Shown here: positions 7,675 through 16,409 of the stretch, one piece after another
How the letters are laid out: every line of letters starts with the position of its first letter
Position numbering within the stretch: the stretch's first letter is position 1
Program-made: the position numbers and the translations under genes
The notes under the pieces: generated by a model
The model's database searches: none
What the model was told of the DNA's origin: nothing
What the model saw: the letters and a program-made list of their open reading frames with translations, nothing else
NCBI GenBank assembly: GCA_024281995.1
Contig: JAMWZW010000001.1
Span: 434,001 to 498,000 of the forward strand
DNA length: 64,000 nt
Direction: 5' to 3'
DNA from: Nitrosomonas sp.
Lineage (GTDB): Bacteria; Pseudomonadota; Gammaproteobacteria; Burkholderiales; Nitrosomonadaceae

Positions 7675-8694
7675 ATGATTGAACGGCGTAATTATTATCG
7701 AATTTTGCATGTTCAGCCGGACGCCTCAATGGCGGTAATTCGAGAGAACTATCGCGTATTGATGCAAAAACTTAAAATCTACCCCGAGCTGAGTAGCCAG
7801 AATTGGAACGAAAGCTTACTTGATATCGCTTATGATACGTTGCTGGATCCTCAGAAGCGGGCAGCTTATGATCATGAACTATTGCAGCGTTACCATATTC
7901 GAGTACTCAGCCAAGGAGCATTTGGTTTTCAAAATGACGTTGAATTCGATACACAAAAGTCTGAATCGGCTGCGGATCTGAATAAGCGAAATTATTATCG
8001 AATATTACAAGTCCAGCCTGATGCGCCAATGACGGCTATTAAAGCGAGCTATCTGATGTTAAAGAAAGACTTACTGCAAGACCCAACTTTACTGGACGAA
8101 GCTTATCGGATACTTTCCAATCCAAAAACTCGTCAGCAGTACGATGAGTTATTTGCAATGAGTAGTTTTTCTTTTTCTAGAGCAACCGGGAAAACTATTC
8201 CAACGAATACTGACAATACCGGATGCGCACATATCGACGATACATCTCAGGCAGAAGTACAATCTTATCAAGCATTAATTACTGATTATTGTTCTTTTTG
8301 CAAGACCCCTTACCTGCCACAAGCCACAATCTATCAAAATGAGAATTGTTTGGAGTGCGCGAGTCCACTGTTTGTTTTGCAGCATGAAAATCCTGAATCA
8401 TCACGTCGCTTGATGCGACGAACCAATGTTAAAGGTCAGTTCATATTTTATTTGTTTTGGCCTGGTAATTCTTACCCGGGCTTGTTTCAGGATTTATCAC
8501 CGACAGGAATACGGTTTTTAACTGAACAGTCCATTGAGGTGAATGACATTATTAAAATCGATGCTCCCAATTTGCAGGCAGTGGCTAAAGTGACGCATAC
8601 ACACAACGAAGGTAAAGAGACTTCCGTGGGGACTCGTTTTATTACAGTGAAGTTTGATCAACACCGTGGAAATTTTGTGGCAGAGCAAGCATGA
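7675..8694 (+). CDS. Tandem J-like domain, zinc-ribbon and PilZ protein
   Basis: 339 residues with an unusual order. Two J-domain-like repeats start at residues 4 and 104 (both with NYYRIL..VQPDA, then LLDPQKRAAYD and LSNPKTRQQYD). Neither has the HPD tripeptide needed to stimulate Hsp70, so a co-chaperone role is doubtful. CSFC (206-209) and CLEC (225-228) make a likely zinc ribbon. The C-terminal part is PilZ-like, with RRLMRR at 244-249 and DLSPTG at 273-278 matching RxxxR and D/NxSxxG of c-di-GMP binding. Likely a cytoplasmic c-di-GMP effector; its partner is unknown. The start lacks a clear ribosome binding site. Confidence 0.75.
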   Translation: MIERRNYYRILHVQPDASMAVIRENYRVLMQKLKIYPELSSQNWNESLLDIAYDTLLDPQKRAAYDHELLQRYHIRVLSQGAFGFQNDVEFDTQKSESAADLNKRNYYRILQVQPDAPMTAIKASYLMLKKDLLQDPTLLDEAYRILSNPKTRQQYDELFAMSSFSFSRATGKTIPTNTDNTGCAHIDDTSQAEVQSYQALITDYCSFCKTPYLPQATIYQNENCLECASPLFVLQHENPESSRRLMRRTNVKGQFIFYLFWPGNSYPGLFQDLSPTGIRFLTEQSIEVNDIIKIDAPNLQAVAKVTHTHNEGKETSVGTRFITVKFDQHRGNFVAEQA

Positions 8695-9095
8695 TGATGT
8701 TCTGATTGACGTATTGAATTTTCTTTGAAGAAGAAAACGCTTAATAGTTAAAACGGGCGATATTTTTGGCGGATGTCGTTAGCAGTGAATGTTTTAGGAT
8801 AGTTTATTCGGCATACTCAATTTAATCTTTGCAAGGGTAAATTCTTGAACTTGCAATTCCTCGTGGTCTTTTGCCGCGGGAATAAGCGCAGGGCGCGCGG
8901 AGCAAATTTATTTTCCGAAATTAAGATGCTTCAATGCTAGGTATTATTGAGAATACAACAACAATCACTTTTACGCAGGTAAAAATCTACGGAACCTTCC
9001 GCAAGCGTGAAAATAAATTAGAGTTTAACTGATTACCAGTAGTGATATTATTCCAGTTTTATGGCTACTTTCTGACGGTAAAAAAAGAATAGATT
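8695..9095. other. Intergenic region, 401 bp
   Basis: I see no gene and no convincing RNA. The stretch TTTGCCGCGGGAATAAGCGC and GGGCGCGCGG near 8870-8900 is locally GC-rich against AT-rich surroundings. The last 100 bp should hold the promoter of the ArsR-family gene, but no clear operator dyad was found there. Confidence 0.3.
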
Positions 9096-9422
9096 ATGAA
9101 AACAAATTCGATTTTACATGATATTACAGCGTTGCGTTTATCAGCCGCTGATGCTTGTTGTTTATTGAAAGTACTGGCAAATGAAGATCGCTTGCTTATT
9201 TTATGTGAGCTTAGCCAGGGGACTCGAAATGTGGGAGAGCTGGAAGAATTACTGGACATTCATCAACCCACACTATCTCAACAGTTAACAATATTACGCG
9301 AAGAAAAGCTAGTTGCAACGGAGCGTAAGGGCAAATATATCTATTACAGTTTAGCCAGCCAGGAAGCTGTTAAGATTATGGAAACGTTATTTAATCTCTA
9401 TTGTAAAGATCACGCCAGTTGA
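9096..9422 (+). CDS. ArsR-family regulator, BigR/SqrR-like persulfide sensor
   Basis: 108 residues, a single winged-helix domain: LKVLANEDRLLILCEL, then VGELEELLDIHQPTLSQQL (recognition region) and the wing GKYIYYSL. It has Cys37 and Cys103, 66 residues apart, the spacing of the two regulatory cysteines in BigR/SqrR-type sensors that form a tetrasulfide with reactive sulfur; the metal-binding ELCVCDL motif of ArsR/SmtB is absent. Likely a cytoplasmic repressor of sulfide-detoxification genes. The exported Blh-type protein 0.5 kb downstream is a typical target of this group. Confidence 0.78.
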   Translation: MKTNSILHDITALRLSAADACCLLKVLANEDRLLILCELSQGTRNVGELEELLDIHQPTLSQQLTILREEKLVATERKGKYIYYSLASQEAVKIMETLFNLYCKDHAS

Positions 9423-9884
9423 TTGCGGATAGTGTTGATCCATAGTAGCGCTGTATAAAAGAATGAGATCATTTGCAAAAATCCTTTTGTGAGTTTTTTT
9501 AATTCATTGTCTTTATTGATTAAATTTTTCTGGAAATAGGATTTTACAAAGGTCTCAGAATGTGTAATTTTATGGATTTCGAAGAAGACGAAACCTGCGC
9601 TGATCAAATACCGAAGTGGAAATCACACAATATTTACATATAACCGACATAACAAACTAACTGTTAGTTTAGGGTGGAATTAATGGGTGTGTTGTATTTC
9701 CTTTTTACGGCTTGCGCGGGGTAGATTCCCCGCGGGATAGATTCCAAAATTACTGCGTATCTTGGTTAACTATTCTACTCCCAGCCAACGCTGCAGCAGA
9801 GTTTCGCTGCAGCGGCTATAGATTTTTCCTTCGGGATAATTATCAGGTTATTGATGCTAAGCAAGTAGGGCTTGCTTTATAAAA
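9423..9884. other. Intergenic region, 462 bp, with hairpins
   Basis: No gene recognised. Hairpins: CGCGGGG-tagatt-CCCCGCG at 9715-9734, a repeated GCTGCAGC at about 9789 and 9806, and the convergent terminator-like stem at 9859-9877. The space separates two convergent genes. Confidence 0.35.
9859..9877. terminator. Possible bidirectional terminator hairpin
   Basis: AAGCAAG-taggg-CTTGCTT is a perfect 7-bp stem with 5-nt loop just after the stop of the minus-strand Blh-like gene. T-runs are short on both sides, so termination strength is uncertain. Confidence 0.4.
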
Positions 9885-10418
9885 TCAGCAGCTTTTGCAT
9901 AGACCCAATTGATTCATCGTAACTCTGACTTTCTCTTCCATCGGTGGGCGCATCCCTGCTTTACGGCCTGCTTCAAGCGCTACTTCCGGGTCAACGCCTT
10001 TCTTGATTTGATAACTGGCCCACATGGCACCCGCTCGATTACCTGAACCACAATGGATGAGTACCGGTTTTAGAGCCGTTTCGATAGCTTTTGTAAATGC
10101 AGCTAACTGTTCTTCGCTGATACCGGCAACCGTCATCGGTATATTGATATAATTCATACCATTGCGATCAACAAGTGCTTTCTCGTCAGCAGTTCCTTCA
10201 TTTGCGGTACGCAAATCAATGATTGTTTTAAAGCCATGTGAAGCCAGTGCTTGTACACCACCATCGCCAATGAGACCGGAAATTGCGATTTGCTCCGTAG
10301 CGCGGCTATAGTTTTGCACGGGAACAATCTGATGGCCAAACGGCACTCGACCTGAGGCATGTACGATAACTGGAAATAAAACGGATATGAACGTCATCAG
10401 AATGAGAAGGTGTTTCAT
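9885..10418 (-). CDS. Exported Blh-type (DUF442) phosphatase/sulfurtransferase-like protein
   Basis: 177 residues from the ATG at 10418, which has GGAG 5 bp upstream; this start also gives a clean signal peptide (MKHLLILMTFISVLFPVIVHA). The rest is the DUF442/TIGR01244-type dual-specificity-phosphatase-like fold: ISGLIGDGGVQALASHGFKT, IIDLRTANEG and the active loop HCGSGNRAG (Cys plus Arg, CX4R spacing as in Blh proteins). Such proteins are linked to sulfide or persulfide handling with ETHE1/SQR in BigR regulons. Here the protein would act in the periplasm. The C-terminus ends LCKSC, a possible extra redox pair. Confidence 0.75.
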   Translation of the reverse strand: MKHLLILMTFISVLFPVIVHASGRVPFGHQIVPVQNYSRATEQIAISGLIGDGGVQALASHGFKTIIDLRTANEGTADEKALVDRNGMNYINIPMTVAGISEEQLAAFTKAIETALKPVLIHCGSGNRAGAMWASYQIKKGVDPEVALEAGRKAGMRPPMEEKVRVTMNQLGLCKSC

Positions 10419-10470
10419 ATAAACTCCATTTGCTTTGTTGAATGATAAAATGATATTCATTGTAGCTGTA

Positions 10471-10497
10471 CTGAATAATTAAATATAGATTATTCAG
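10471..10497. promoter_or_regulatory. AT-rich inverted repeat, candidate ArsR-family operator
   Basis: CTGAATAAT, 9-nt spacer TAAATATAG, ATTATTCAG: perfect 9-bp arms. It lies 53 bp upstream of the Blh-like start and 60 bp upstream of the P-type ATPase start, in the divergent promoter region. AT-rich dyads of this size are usual for BigR/ArsR-type repressors; the assignment to the regulator at 9096 is inference. Confidence 0.5.
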
Positions 10498-10556
10498 ATT
10501 CATTTCAGCTTATTGCATCACTAAGCGCTGATCAATGCCTCATCAAAAGGAATGTT

Positions 10557-13295
10557 ATGCCTGATCAACAGACTGCGCCATTCGATTCAATTCCTACATG
10601 GCATAATTATCCATCGCAGCAGATACTGGAAATGCTTAAAACAGGAGATGACGGATTATCGCAAGCCGAAGCGGCAAGTCGGCTTGAACGCTACGGCGCT
10701 AATCAATTGCAACCTCCAAAACCGCAAAGTATGGTTATTCGGTTTTTATTGCAATTTCATAATGTGTTGATTTATATTTTACTGGTTGCATCGGTGATGA
10801 CAGCGTTTTTGGGACACTGGATCGACAGCGCTGTAATCTTTGGTGTGGTAATCATTAATGCAATCATTGGGTTTGTTCAAGAAGGTAAAGCTGAAAAAGC
10901 GCTCAACGCTATTCGTCGCATGTTGTCACTTAACGCGATTGTTCTACGTGAAGGGCAACGGCTACAGATTCCAGCTGAGCAATTGGTGCCGGGCGATATC
11001 GTGTTGCTGCAATCCGGTGACAAGGTGCCTGCTGATTTGCGTTTGCTCCATTGCAAAAACCTGCGTATCGAAGAAGCAGCTTTAACGGGTGAATCTGAAC
11101 CTGTCGAAAAATTTATTGACACGGTCGATCCTGTGACGGCTATTGGTGATCGGTTTTGTATGGCATATTCCGGTACGTTGGTGGTTTACGGTCAAGGCAT
11201 GGGTGTGGTAGTTGCAACTGGCGAACATACCGAGATTGGACGCATTAGCGAAATGATCGCACAAGTCGATAAGTTAACCTCGCCGTTATTACGACAGGTG
11301 GCAATTTTTGGTCGTTGGTTGACCTTGTTCATTGTGATACTCGCTGTAGCAATTTTTGTGTATGGATTGTTTCTTCGGGATTATCCCATCAGCGAGATTT
11401 TCATGGCAGCGGTAAGTATGGCCATTGCTGCTATTCCGGAAGGATTGCCTGCGATTATGACGATTACGCTGGCACTCGGTGTGCAGAGCATGGCGCGGCG
11501 TAATGCCATTGTACGCAGACTGCCAGCAGTGGAGTCATTAGGTGCAGTCACTGTTATTTGCACCGATAAGACGGGAACATTGACGCGAAATGAAATGACC
11601 GTTCAAAGCGTGATGACTGCGGATAATCAATTGCATGTCAGTGGTGTCGGTTATGCGCCAAAAGGCGGTTTTAGCAAGGATGGAAAAGAGCTTCAGATTG
11701 CCGATTGCTCTGATATGCTGGATCTATTCCGGGCAGGTTTATTATGCAATGATGCGGGTTTGCATCAATTTGAAGGGGAATGGATCATCAACGGTGATCC
11801 CACCGAGGTAGCACTCATTACCTTGGCCATGAAAGCAGGATTGGACCCTGCTTGTGAGCATGAATCACTGCCGCGTACCGACGTTATTCCCTTTGAGTCG
11901 CAACATTGTTTTATGGCAACGCTGCATCACAATCATGCGGGACATGATCTGATTATTGTGAAAGGCGCACCGGAAGAGGTTCTGGCGATGTGCAGTCATC
12001 AGCGTGGCCAAGGCGAAGATCATTTGATTCAGCCTGAGTTCTGGCACGGAATAATTCAGAAATTTAGCGCGACAGGGCAACGTATCCTGGCTATGGCAAA
12101 CCGCACAATGCAAGCAAAACAGCAAAAGCTGGAGTTTGCAGATGTTGAGACAGGTTTTACGTTGCTTGGGTTGGTCGGAATTATTGATCCGCCACGTGAA
12201 GAAGCGATAACCGCAGTGCAGCAATGCCATGCTGCCGGCATACGTGTGAAAATGATTACGGGTGACCATCGCGCAACGGCTTGCGCAATTGGAGTGCAAT
12301 TAGGTATTGGCGATGGCCAGCGGGTTGTTACCGGCGTTGAATTGGATGAAATGGATGACGAAAAGTTGCGCAAGGTTGTCACAGATGTGGATATTTTTGC
12401 GCGTGCCAATCCAGAGCATAAGTTGCGCCTGGTTTCTGCGTTACAGGACAATGGTGAGATTGTTGCCATGACGGGTGATGGTGTAAATGACGCACCGGCT
12501 TTAAAGCGCGCCGATATTGGCGTAGCCATGGGACAGAAAGGCACAGAGGTGGCTAAAGAAGCTGCGGAAATGGTATTGATGGATGACAATTTTGCCTCCA
12601 TTACCAACGCAGTGGAAGAAGGCCGTACGGTTTACGACAATATTCGTAAAACAATCGTTTTCATTATTCCAACCAGTAGCGGTGGTGCAGGTATCTTAAT
12701 ACTCGCGATTATCTTAGGAATGGCATTACCGATTACACCTGTACAAATTTTATGGATCAATATGGTAACCACCGTGACACTGGCGATTGCACTGTCGTTT
12801 GAGCGCCCTGAGATGAGTGTCATGTCACGTCCTCCTCATGATCCCAATACCCCATTATTGTCTGGTTTTTTGGCGTGGCGTATCATCTTGGTTGCGTTAT
12901 TGATGATCGGCGGCGGTTTTGCTTTGTATTTCTGGGAAATCACGCATGGCTCGAGCGTCGAATTAAGCCGCACGGCACTTGTCAATCTTTTAGTGATGGG
13001 ACAAATTGTCTATTTGTTTAATTGCCGTTACCTGCTGTCTTCTGTGTTATCGAGAGAAGGGTTATTGGGTAATCGTAACATCTTGATCGCAGCTGCCATA
13101 TTGGTGTTGCTGCAACTTTCATTTACCTATTGGCCGGTGATGCAACAACTGTTCGGCACGGTGGGATTAAATGCAGCGACATGGGGGCGGATTGCTGCAT
13201 TCAGTGTATGCTTATTTTTTCTTATCGAATTGGAAAAATATTGGTTGCGGCACAAAGGCATACAGGAATCATTCTTGATGAATCGGCCTTCTTAA
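10557..13295 (+). CDS. P-type cation-transporting ATPase, P2 (Ca2+/Na+-ATPase-like) group
   Basis: 912 residues. N-terminal cation ATPase domain (about 15-85), actuator loop with LTGES (176-180), IPEGLPA in TM4 (293-299), phosphorylation motif VICTDKTGTLT with Asp337, hinge MTGDGVNDAPALKRADIG and about ten TM segments. TM6 reads WINMVTTVTLAIALSFE rather than the VTDGLPA of true SERCA pumps, so the ion (Ca2+, Na+ or another) is not fixed by sequence. It pumps cations across the inner membrane using ATP. AAGGA lies 7 bp before the ATG. The aminopeptidase gene follows after 61 bp, possibly co-transcribed. Confidence 0.92.
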   Translation: MPDQQTAPFDSIPTWHNYPSQQILEMLKTGDDGLSQAEAASRLERYGANQLQPPKPQSMVIRFLLQFHNVLIYILLVASVMTAFLGHWIDSAVIFGVVIINAIIGFVQEGKAEKALNAIRRMLSLNAIVLREGQRLQIPAEQLVPGDIVLLQSGDKVPADLRLLHCKNLRIEEAALTGESEPVEKFIDTVDPVTAIGDRFCMAYSGTLVVYGQGMGVVVATGEHTEIGRISEMIAQVDKLTSPLLRQVAIFGRWLTLFIVILAVAIFVYGLFLRDYPISEIFMAAVSMAIAAIPEGLPAIMTITLALGVQSMARRNAIVRRLPAVESLGAVTVICTDKTGTLTRNEMTVQSVMTADNQLHVSGVGYAPKGGFSKDGKELQIADCSDMLDLFRAGLLCNDAGLHQFEGEWIINGDPTEVALITLAMKAGLDPACEHESLPRTDVIPFESQHCFMATLHHNHAGHDLIIVKGAPEEVLAMCSHQRGQGEDHLIQPEFWHGIIQKFSATGQRILAMANRTMQAKQQKLEFADVETGFTLLGLVGIIDPPREEAITAVQQCHAAGIRVKMITGDHRATACAIGVQLGIGDGQRVVTGVELDEMDDEKLRKVVTDVDIFARANPEHKLRLVSALQDNGEIVAMTGDGVNDAPALKRADIGVAMGQKGTEVAKEAAEMVLMDDNFASITNAVEEGRTVYDNIRKTIVFIIPTSSGGAGILILAIILGMALPITPVQILWINMVTTVTLAIALSFERPEMSVMSRPPHDPNTPLLSGFLAWRIILVALLMIGGGFALYFWEITHGSSVELSRTALVNLLVMGQIVYLFNCRYLLSSVLSREGLLGNRNILIAAAILVLLQLSFTYWPVMQQLFGTVGLNAATWGRIAAFSVCLFFLIELEKYWLRHKGIQESFLMNRPS

Positions 13296-13356
13296 ATCTA
13301 TCAAAGCGCACCACACCATCCTTTTGCAATAGGCCGCTGAAAATATTAGAGGAATT

Positions 13357-14661
13357 ATGACATCACAGCAGTATGCTCAGCATTTATTGGATTTTATCGA
13401 TAACAGCCCGAGCCCTTGGCATGCAGTCGCTTCAATTGAAACAGCGATTCAAGCATTTCAGTTTGTCAGGCTCGACGAAACGGGTCAATGGCAACTTCGA
13501 GCGGGAGGGAGATATTATGTTGTTCGTGACGATTCTTCAATAGTTATGTTTGTGTTGGGGCACAAAACGCCCGCTGAGTCGGGTTTCAAAATTGTCGGTG
13601 CGCATACCGATTCACCCGGATTACGGATTAGACCGAATGCAGCCCTATCAGGTAATCATATGGTTCGGCTCGGCGTTGAAATTTACGGTGGACCGATACT
13701 CGCGACTTTTACCGATCGTGATCTGAGTTTGGCGGGACGGGTCAGTTTTATTGACGATCAAGGATGCTTGTCATACCGGCTGATCCGTTTTAACCGGCCA
13801 TTGTTGCGTTTGCCGAATCTGGCCATACACATGAACCGGGGCGTCAATGAAGATGGCTTGAAGCTGCATAAGCATAACGAATTGCCATTGCTGCTGGGTC
13901 AATTGGCCGGTGAGCAATTGCCGCAATCCTATTTTTTGAAGCTTTTGGAACAAGAAAGCGGTATCGGGGCAGAGCAGATTTTATCCTGGGATCTGGCGGT
14001 TTACGATACGCAGAAAGGTGCATTCTGGGGAGCAAACCAAGAGTTTTACGCCAATAGCCAAATTGATAATTTGGCTTCCTGTCATGCAGCATTGCAAGCT
14101 TTGTTGGACGATACCATATTGGTTAATGCCGACAGCACGCTGGTATGCGCGTTTTTTGATCACGAGGAAATCGGCAGTGAGAGCCATATTGGCGCTGCCG
14201 GAAGCTTCCTGACGGACGTATTGCAGCGAATCAGCCTGATAACATCATCGCAGCGCGAAGATGCCGCACGCGCGCTAGCGCATAGTTTCTTAATCAGTGC
14301 CGATATGGCCCATGCCTATCATCCCAATTTCCCTTCGGCGTACGATGCCGATCATAAAGTTTTCGTCAATCAAGGCCCGGTGATCAAATCCAATGCGAAC
14401 CGGCGCTATAGCTCCGACAGTATTTCCATCGCACATTTTATTCGCTGGTGCAAAGAAGCGGATGTTCCTTTTCAGCGTTATTCACATCGCAGTGACTTAC
14501 CCTGCGGCAGTACCATCGGACCCATTGCTTCGGCCAAGCTTGGTATACGCAGCGTTGACGTTGGTTGCCCGATGTGGGCCATGCATAGCATTAGAGAGAG
14601 TGCCGGTGTAAAGGATCATGAATCAATGATTAAAGTGCTGAGAAGATTTTTTGGCAATTGA
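13357..14661 (+). CDS. apeB: M18-family aspartyl/broad-specificity aminopeptidase
   Basis: 434 residues, normal length. Two-zinc M18 peptidase: GAHTDSPGLRIRP (metal His/Asp), an inserted dodecamer-forming domain in the middle (VEIYGGPILATFTDRDLSLAGR), FFDHEEIGS with catalytic Glu, SADMAHAYHPNFP and DLPCGSTIGPIAS near the end. It removes N-terminal residues from peptides in the cytoplasm. AGAGGAATT upstream supports the start. Its 3' end overlaps an opposing glycosyltransferase remnant by 39 bp. Confidence 0.95.
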   Translation: MTSQQYAQHLLDFIDNSPSPWHAVASIETAIQAFQFVRLDETGQWQLRAGGRYYVVRDDSSIVMFVLGHKTPAESGFKIVGAHTDSPGLRIRPNAALSGNHMVRLGVEIYGGPILATFTDRDLSLAGRVSFIDDQGCLSYRLIRFNRPLLRLPNLAIHMNRGVNEDGLKLHKHNELPLLLGQLAGEQLPQSYFLKLLEQESGIGAEQILSWDLAVYDTQKGAFWGANQEFYANSQIDNLASCHAALQALLDDTILVNADSTLVCAFFDHEEIGSESHIGAAGSFLTDVLQRISLITSSQREDAARALAHSFLISADMAHAYHPNFPSAYDADHKVFVNQGPVIKSNANRRYSSDSISIAHFIRWCKEADVPFQRYSHRSDLPCGSTIGPIASAKLGIRSVDVGCPMWAMHSIRESAGVKDHESMIKVLRRFFGN

Positions 14662-14987
14662 GCGTGTGCAATAATTCATTGAAATTTCGGCGATCATGCC
14701 GGGATTGAGCAGGCTATCGGCATCGACAAACAGCAGCCAGTCGCCTGTGGCGGCGGTGGCACCTGTATCGCGGGCGCGGCCAATTTGATTGATGGACTCG
14801 AATACCACTTTAGCGCCTGCCTGTTTAGCCAGTTCTGCGGTCAGATCGGTTGAATTATTGTCAACTACTATGATTTCATGCGTCAAACCAGGCTTCTGTT
14901 GGCGGTCAAAGATTCTGTGATGGAATTGAGGCAATGTAGAATCAGGTGTTCTTCATTGAAGGCAGGTATAACGATTGAGAGGTGCAT
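14623..14987 (-). pseudogene. Family 2 glycosyltransferase remnant (frameshifted and truncated)
   Basis: The N-terminus MHLSIVIPAFNEEHLILH starts at 14987. The frame then breaks near 14895-14905, and the other frame continues LTHEIIVVDNNSTDLTAELA, GRARDTGATAATGDWLLFVD and DADSLLNPGMIAE, the GT-A fold with its DxD motif. One base change joins the two parts. After about 110 residues homology stops at the 3' end of the apeB gene, while family members are about 230 or more residues, so the C-terminal half is lost. Two independent defects make this a pseudogene. Confidence 0.75.
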
Positions 14988-15306
14988 AAGTGAGCAATAC
15001 CGATTTTTGATGAAAAAGATTATTATCGCGTAAAACGGAATAATTGCGGAAATTGGTATCATTTCTAACACACAGTGATTTTTACTCGGCTGTATGACTC
15101 GCAGCTTTTTTCTACGGGTTGGATTATAAATCATCCTTGTTTTTTGAATGTCGGAACGGGTAATTGATCGGGGAGGTTAGCCTTTAAGTACTGCAACAAC
15201 GGTTAGAGATCTGCTAAACTGCTTTGCCGAGCATGCTTTGGCAGGAGTATCTTGCACTGCCCTTATATACCTTCAGACCAGAAAATATCTTAATCGAGAA
15301 ATCGTT
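14988..15306. other. Intergenic region, 319 bp
   Basis: No gene or RNA recognised. It separates the glycosyltransferase remnant from the methyltransferase gene. In-frame upstream codons of the methyltransferase begin at a TTG at 15238 but show no family similarity. Confidence 0.3.
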
Positions 15307-15873
15307 ATGCCATTTAGCTATAGTAGTCAACTCAGCACCATTATCGGCTTTGCCGAACAACAGAACCCGCAAGCCATTCTTGATGTCGGGGTTGGAATGG
15401 GTCAGTATGGCTTTTTGTTGCGTATTAATCTAGAAAACGTCAATCTTTTTGAAATACAAGGCGCAACGGCATGGCAGCGTAATAAGGATCAATGGAAAGT
15501 GATTATTGACGGCATTGAAGGTTATGCAGGTTATATAACGCCGGTACATGACTATGCGTACACCCATTTGATGATTGGTAATGCGTTAGAGATTTTGCCC
15601 ACAATAGAGAGTAATTTTTACGAATTGGTACTTGCTATCGATATTCTTGAGCATTTTGATAAAACCGATGGGAAAGCTTTTCTTAGAGAATGCCGGAGAG
15701 TATGTCGTGGTTCGGTGCTTGTCAGCACTCCCAAAGAATTTATAGAACAAGAAGTAACTGCTAATCCGCTAGAAAATCACCGATCGCATTGGACTGAAGA
15801 GGATCTTAAAATTTGTGGTTTCGAAAATTTTCTGCCTAATTCATTGAGTTTGATTGCTATTGCAAAAAAATAA
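15307..15873 (+). CDS. Class I SAM-dependent methyltransferase
   Basis: 188 residues from the ATG at 15307 (MPFSYSSQLSTIIGFAEQQN). Motif I ILDVGVGMGQYGFLL binds SAM, an LVLAIDILEHF segment is motif IV, and LVSTPKEF follows. Such small stand-alone methyltransferases often modify sugars or lipids. Substrate unknown. It sits between a glycosyltransferase remnant and an ABC-ATPase remnant, so it may be a survivor of a former polysaccharide or lipid gene set. An upstream extension to TTG 15238 is possible but less likely. Confidence 0.72.
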   Translation: MPFSYSSQLSTIIGFAEQQNPQAILDVGVGMGQYGFLLRINLENVNLFEIQGATAWQRNKDQWKVIIDGIEGYAGYITPVHDYAYTHLMIGNALEILPTIESNFYELVLAIDILEHFDKTDGKAFLRECRRVCRGSVLVSTPKEFIEQEVTANPLENHRSHWTEEDLKICGFENFLPNSLSLIAIAKK

Positions 15874-15995
15874 CCTACTAGAACTGTAAATATTACATTC
15901 ACTTACTTTTCTCCACTTTAGCCAAAGAAATGTTGCGATTACAAAGCTTTGAGAGCGTTTCCCCAGGGGTTGCTCATAAGTGAGAATGGTGTCGT

Positions 15996-16029
15996 GTTAT
16001 TGATTTAATTTGTACATTTAATCAATAAC
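15996..16029. repeat. Inverted repeat with 10-bp arms
   Basis: GTTATTGATT, 14-nt spacer, AATCAATAAC; arms are perfectly complementary. It lies just before the ABC-ATPase remnant. It could be a hairpin or the scar of a lost element; no transposase is nearby. Confidence 0.5.
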
Positions 16030-16032
16030 TTG

Positions 16033-16170
16033 CGCTCTGAACGAGAAGTTAATGTTTCCAGTGGCGAGCAACAACGTGTAACCATTGCTTGCACTTTTAC
16101 CATGGAAGGAAAATTATTATTCATCGATAAGCTTCCTGGAAACTTACTGAGGATAATAATAAAAAATTAG
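16033..16170 (+). pseudogene. LolD/ABC-transporter ATPase remnant
   Basis: The frame reads RSEREVNVSSGEQQRVTIAC followed by TFTMEGKLLFIDKLPGN. This matches the signature and Walker B region LSGGEQQRVAIAR...PKLLLADEPTGN of LolD-type ATPases, with substitutions at key positions (LSGGE to VSSGE, ADEP to IDKLP) and a stop soon after. There is no Walker A part upstream. A short decayed fragment. The rest of the 536-bp gap (15874-16409) holds the inverted repeat at 15996-16029 and no other gene I can support. Confidence 0.7.
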
Positions 16171-16409
16171 GTTTAAGTTCATATAGTCAAATGGTATTGC
16201 CGGAAGATGCCAGACCAAAGTGTGATATGCCGGATTGGGGCGGTTGTAAGGAAAATACTGAAGGTTGAGTATAGTGCGTGGTTATACTGGGGCATCCGTA
16301 TTCTGAAATGTAAAATAACCAATTTATCGTATAATTCTCATTGGCTTAATTCACTTGCTTTAACTTCAATGCTCTTCTTTTACTTCTCAAACTCTAAATA
16401 TTATCCAAA

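Noticed and set aside
13844-14092. Minus-strand frame inside the M18 aminopeptidase
   Set aside because: No family similarity; the plus-strand gene is intact.
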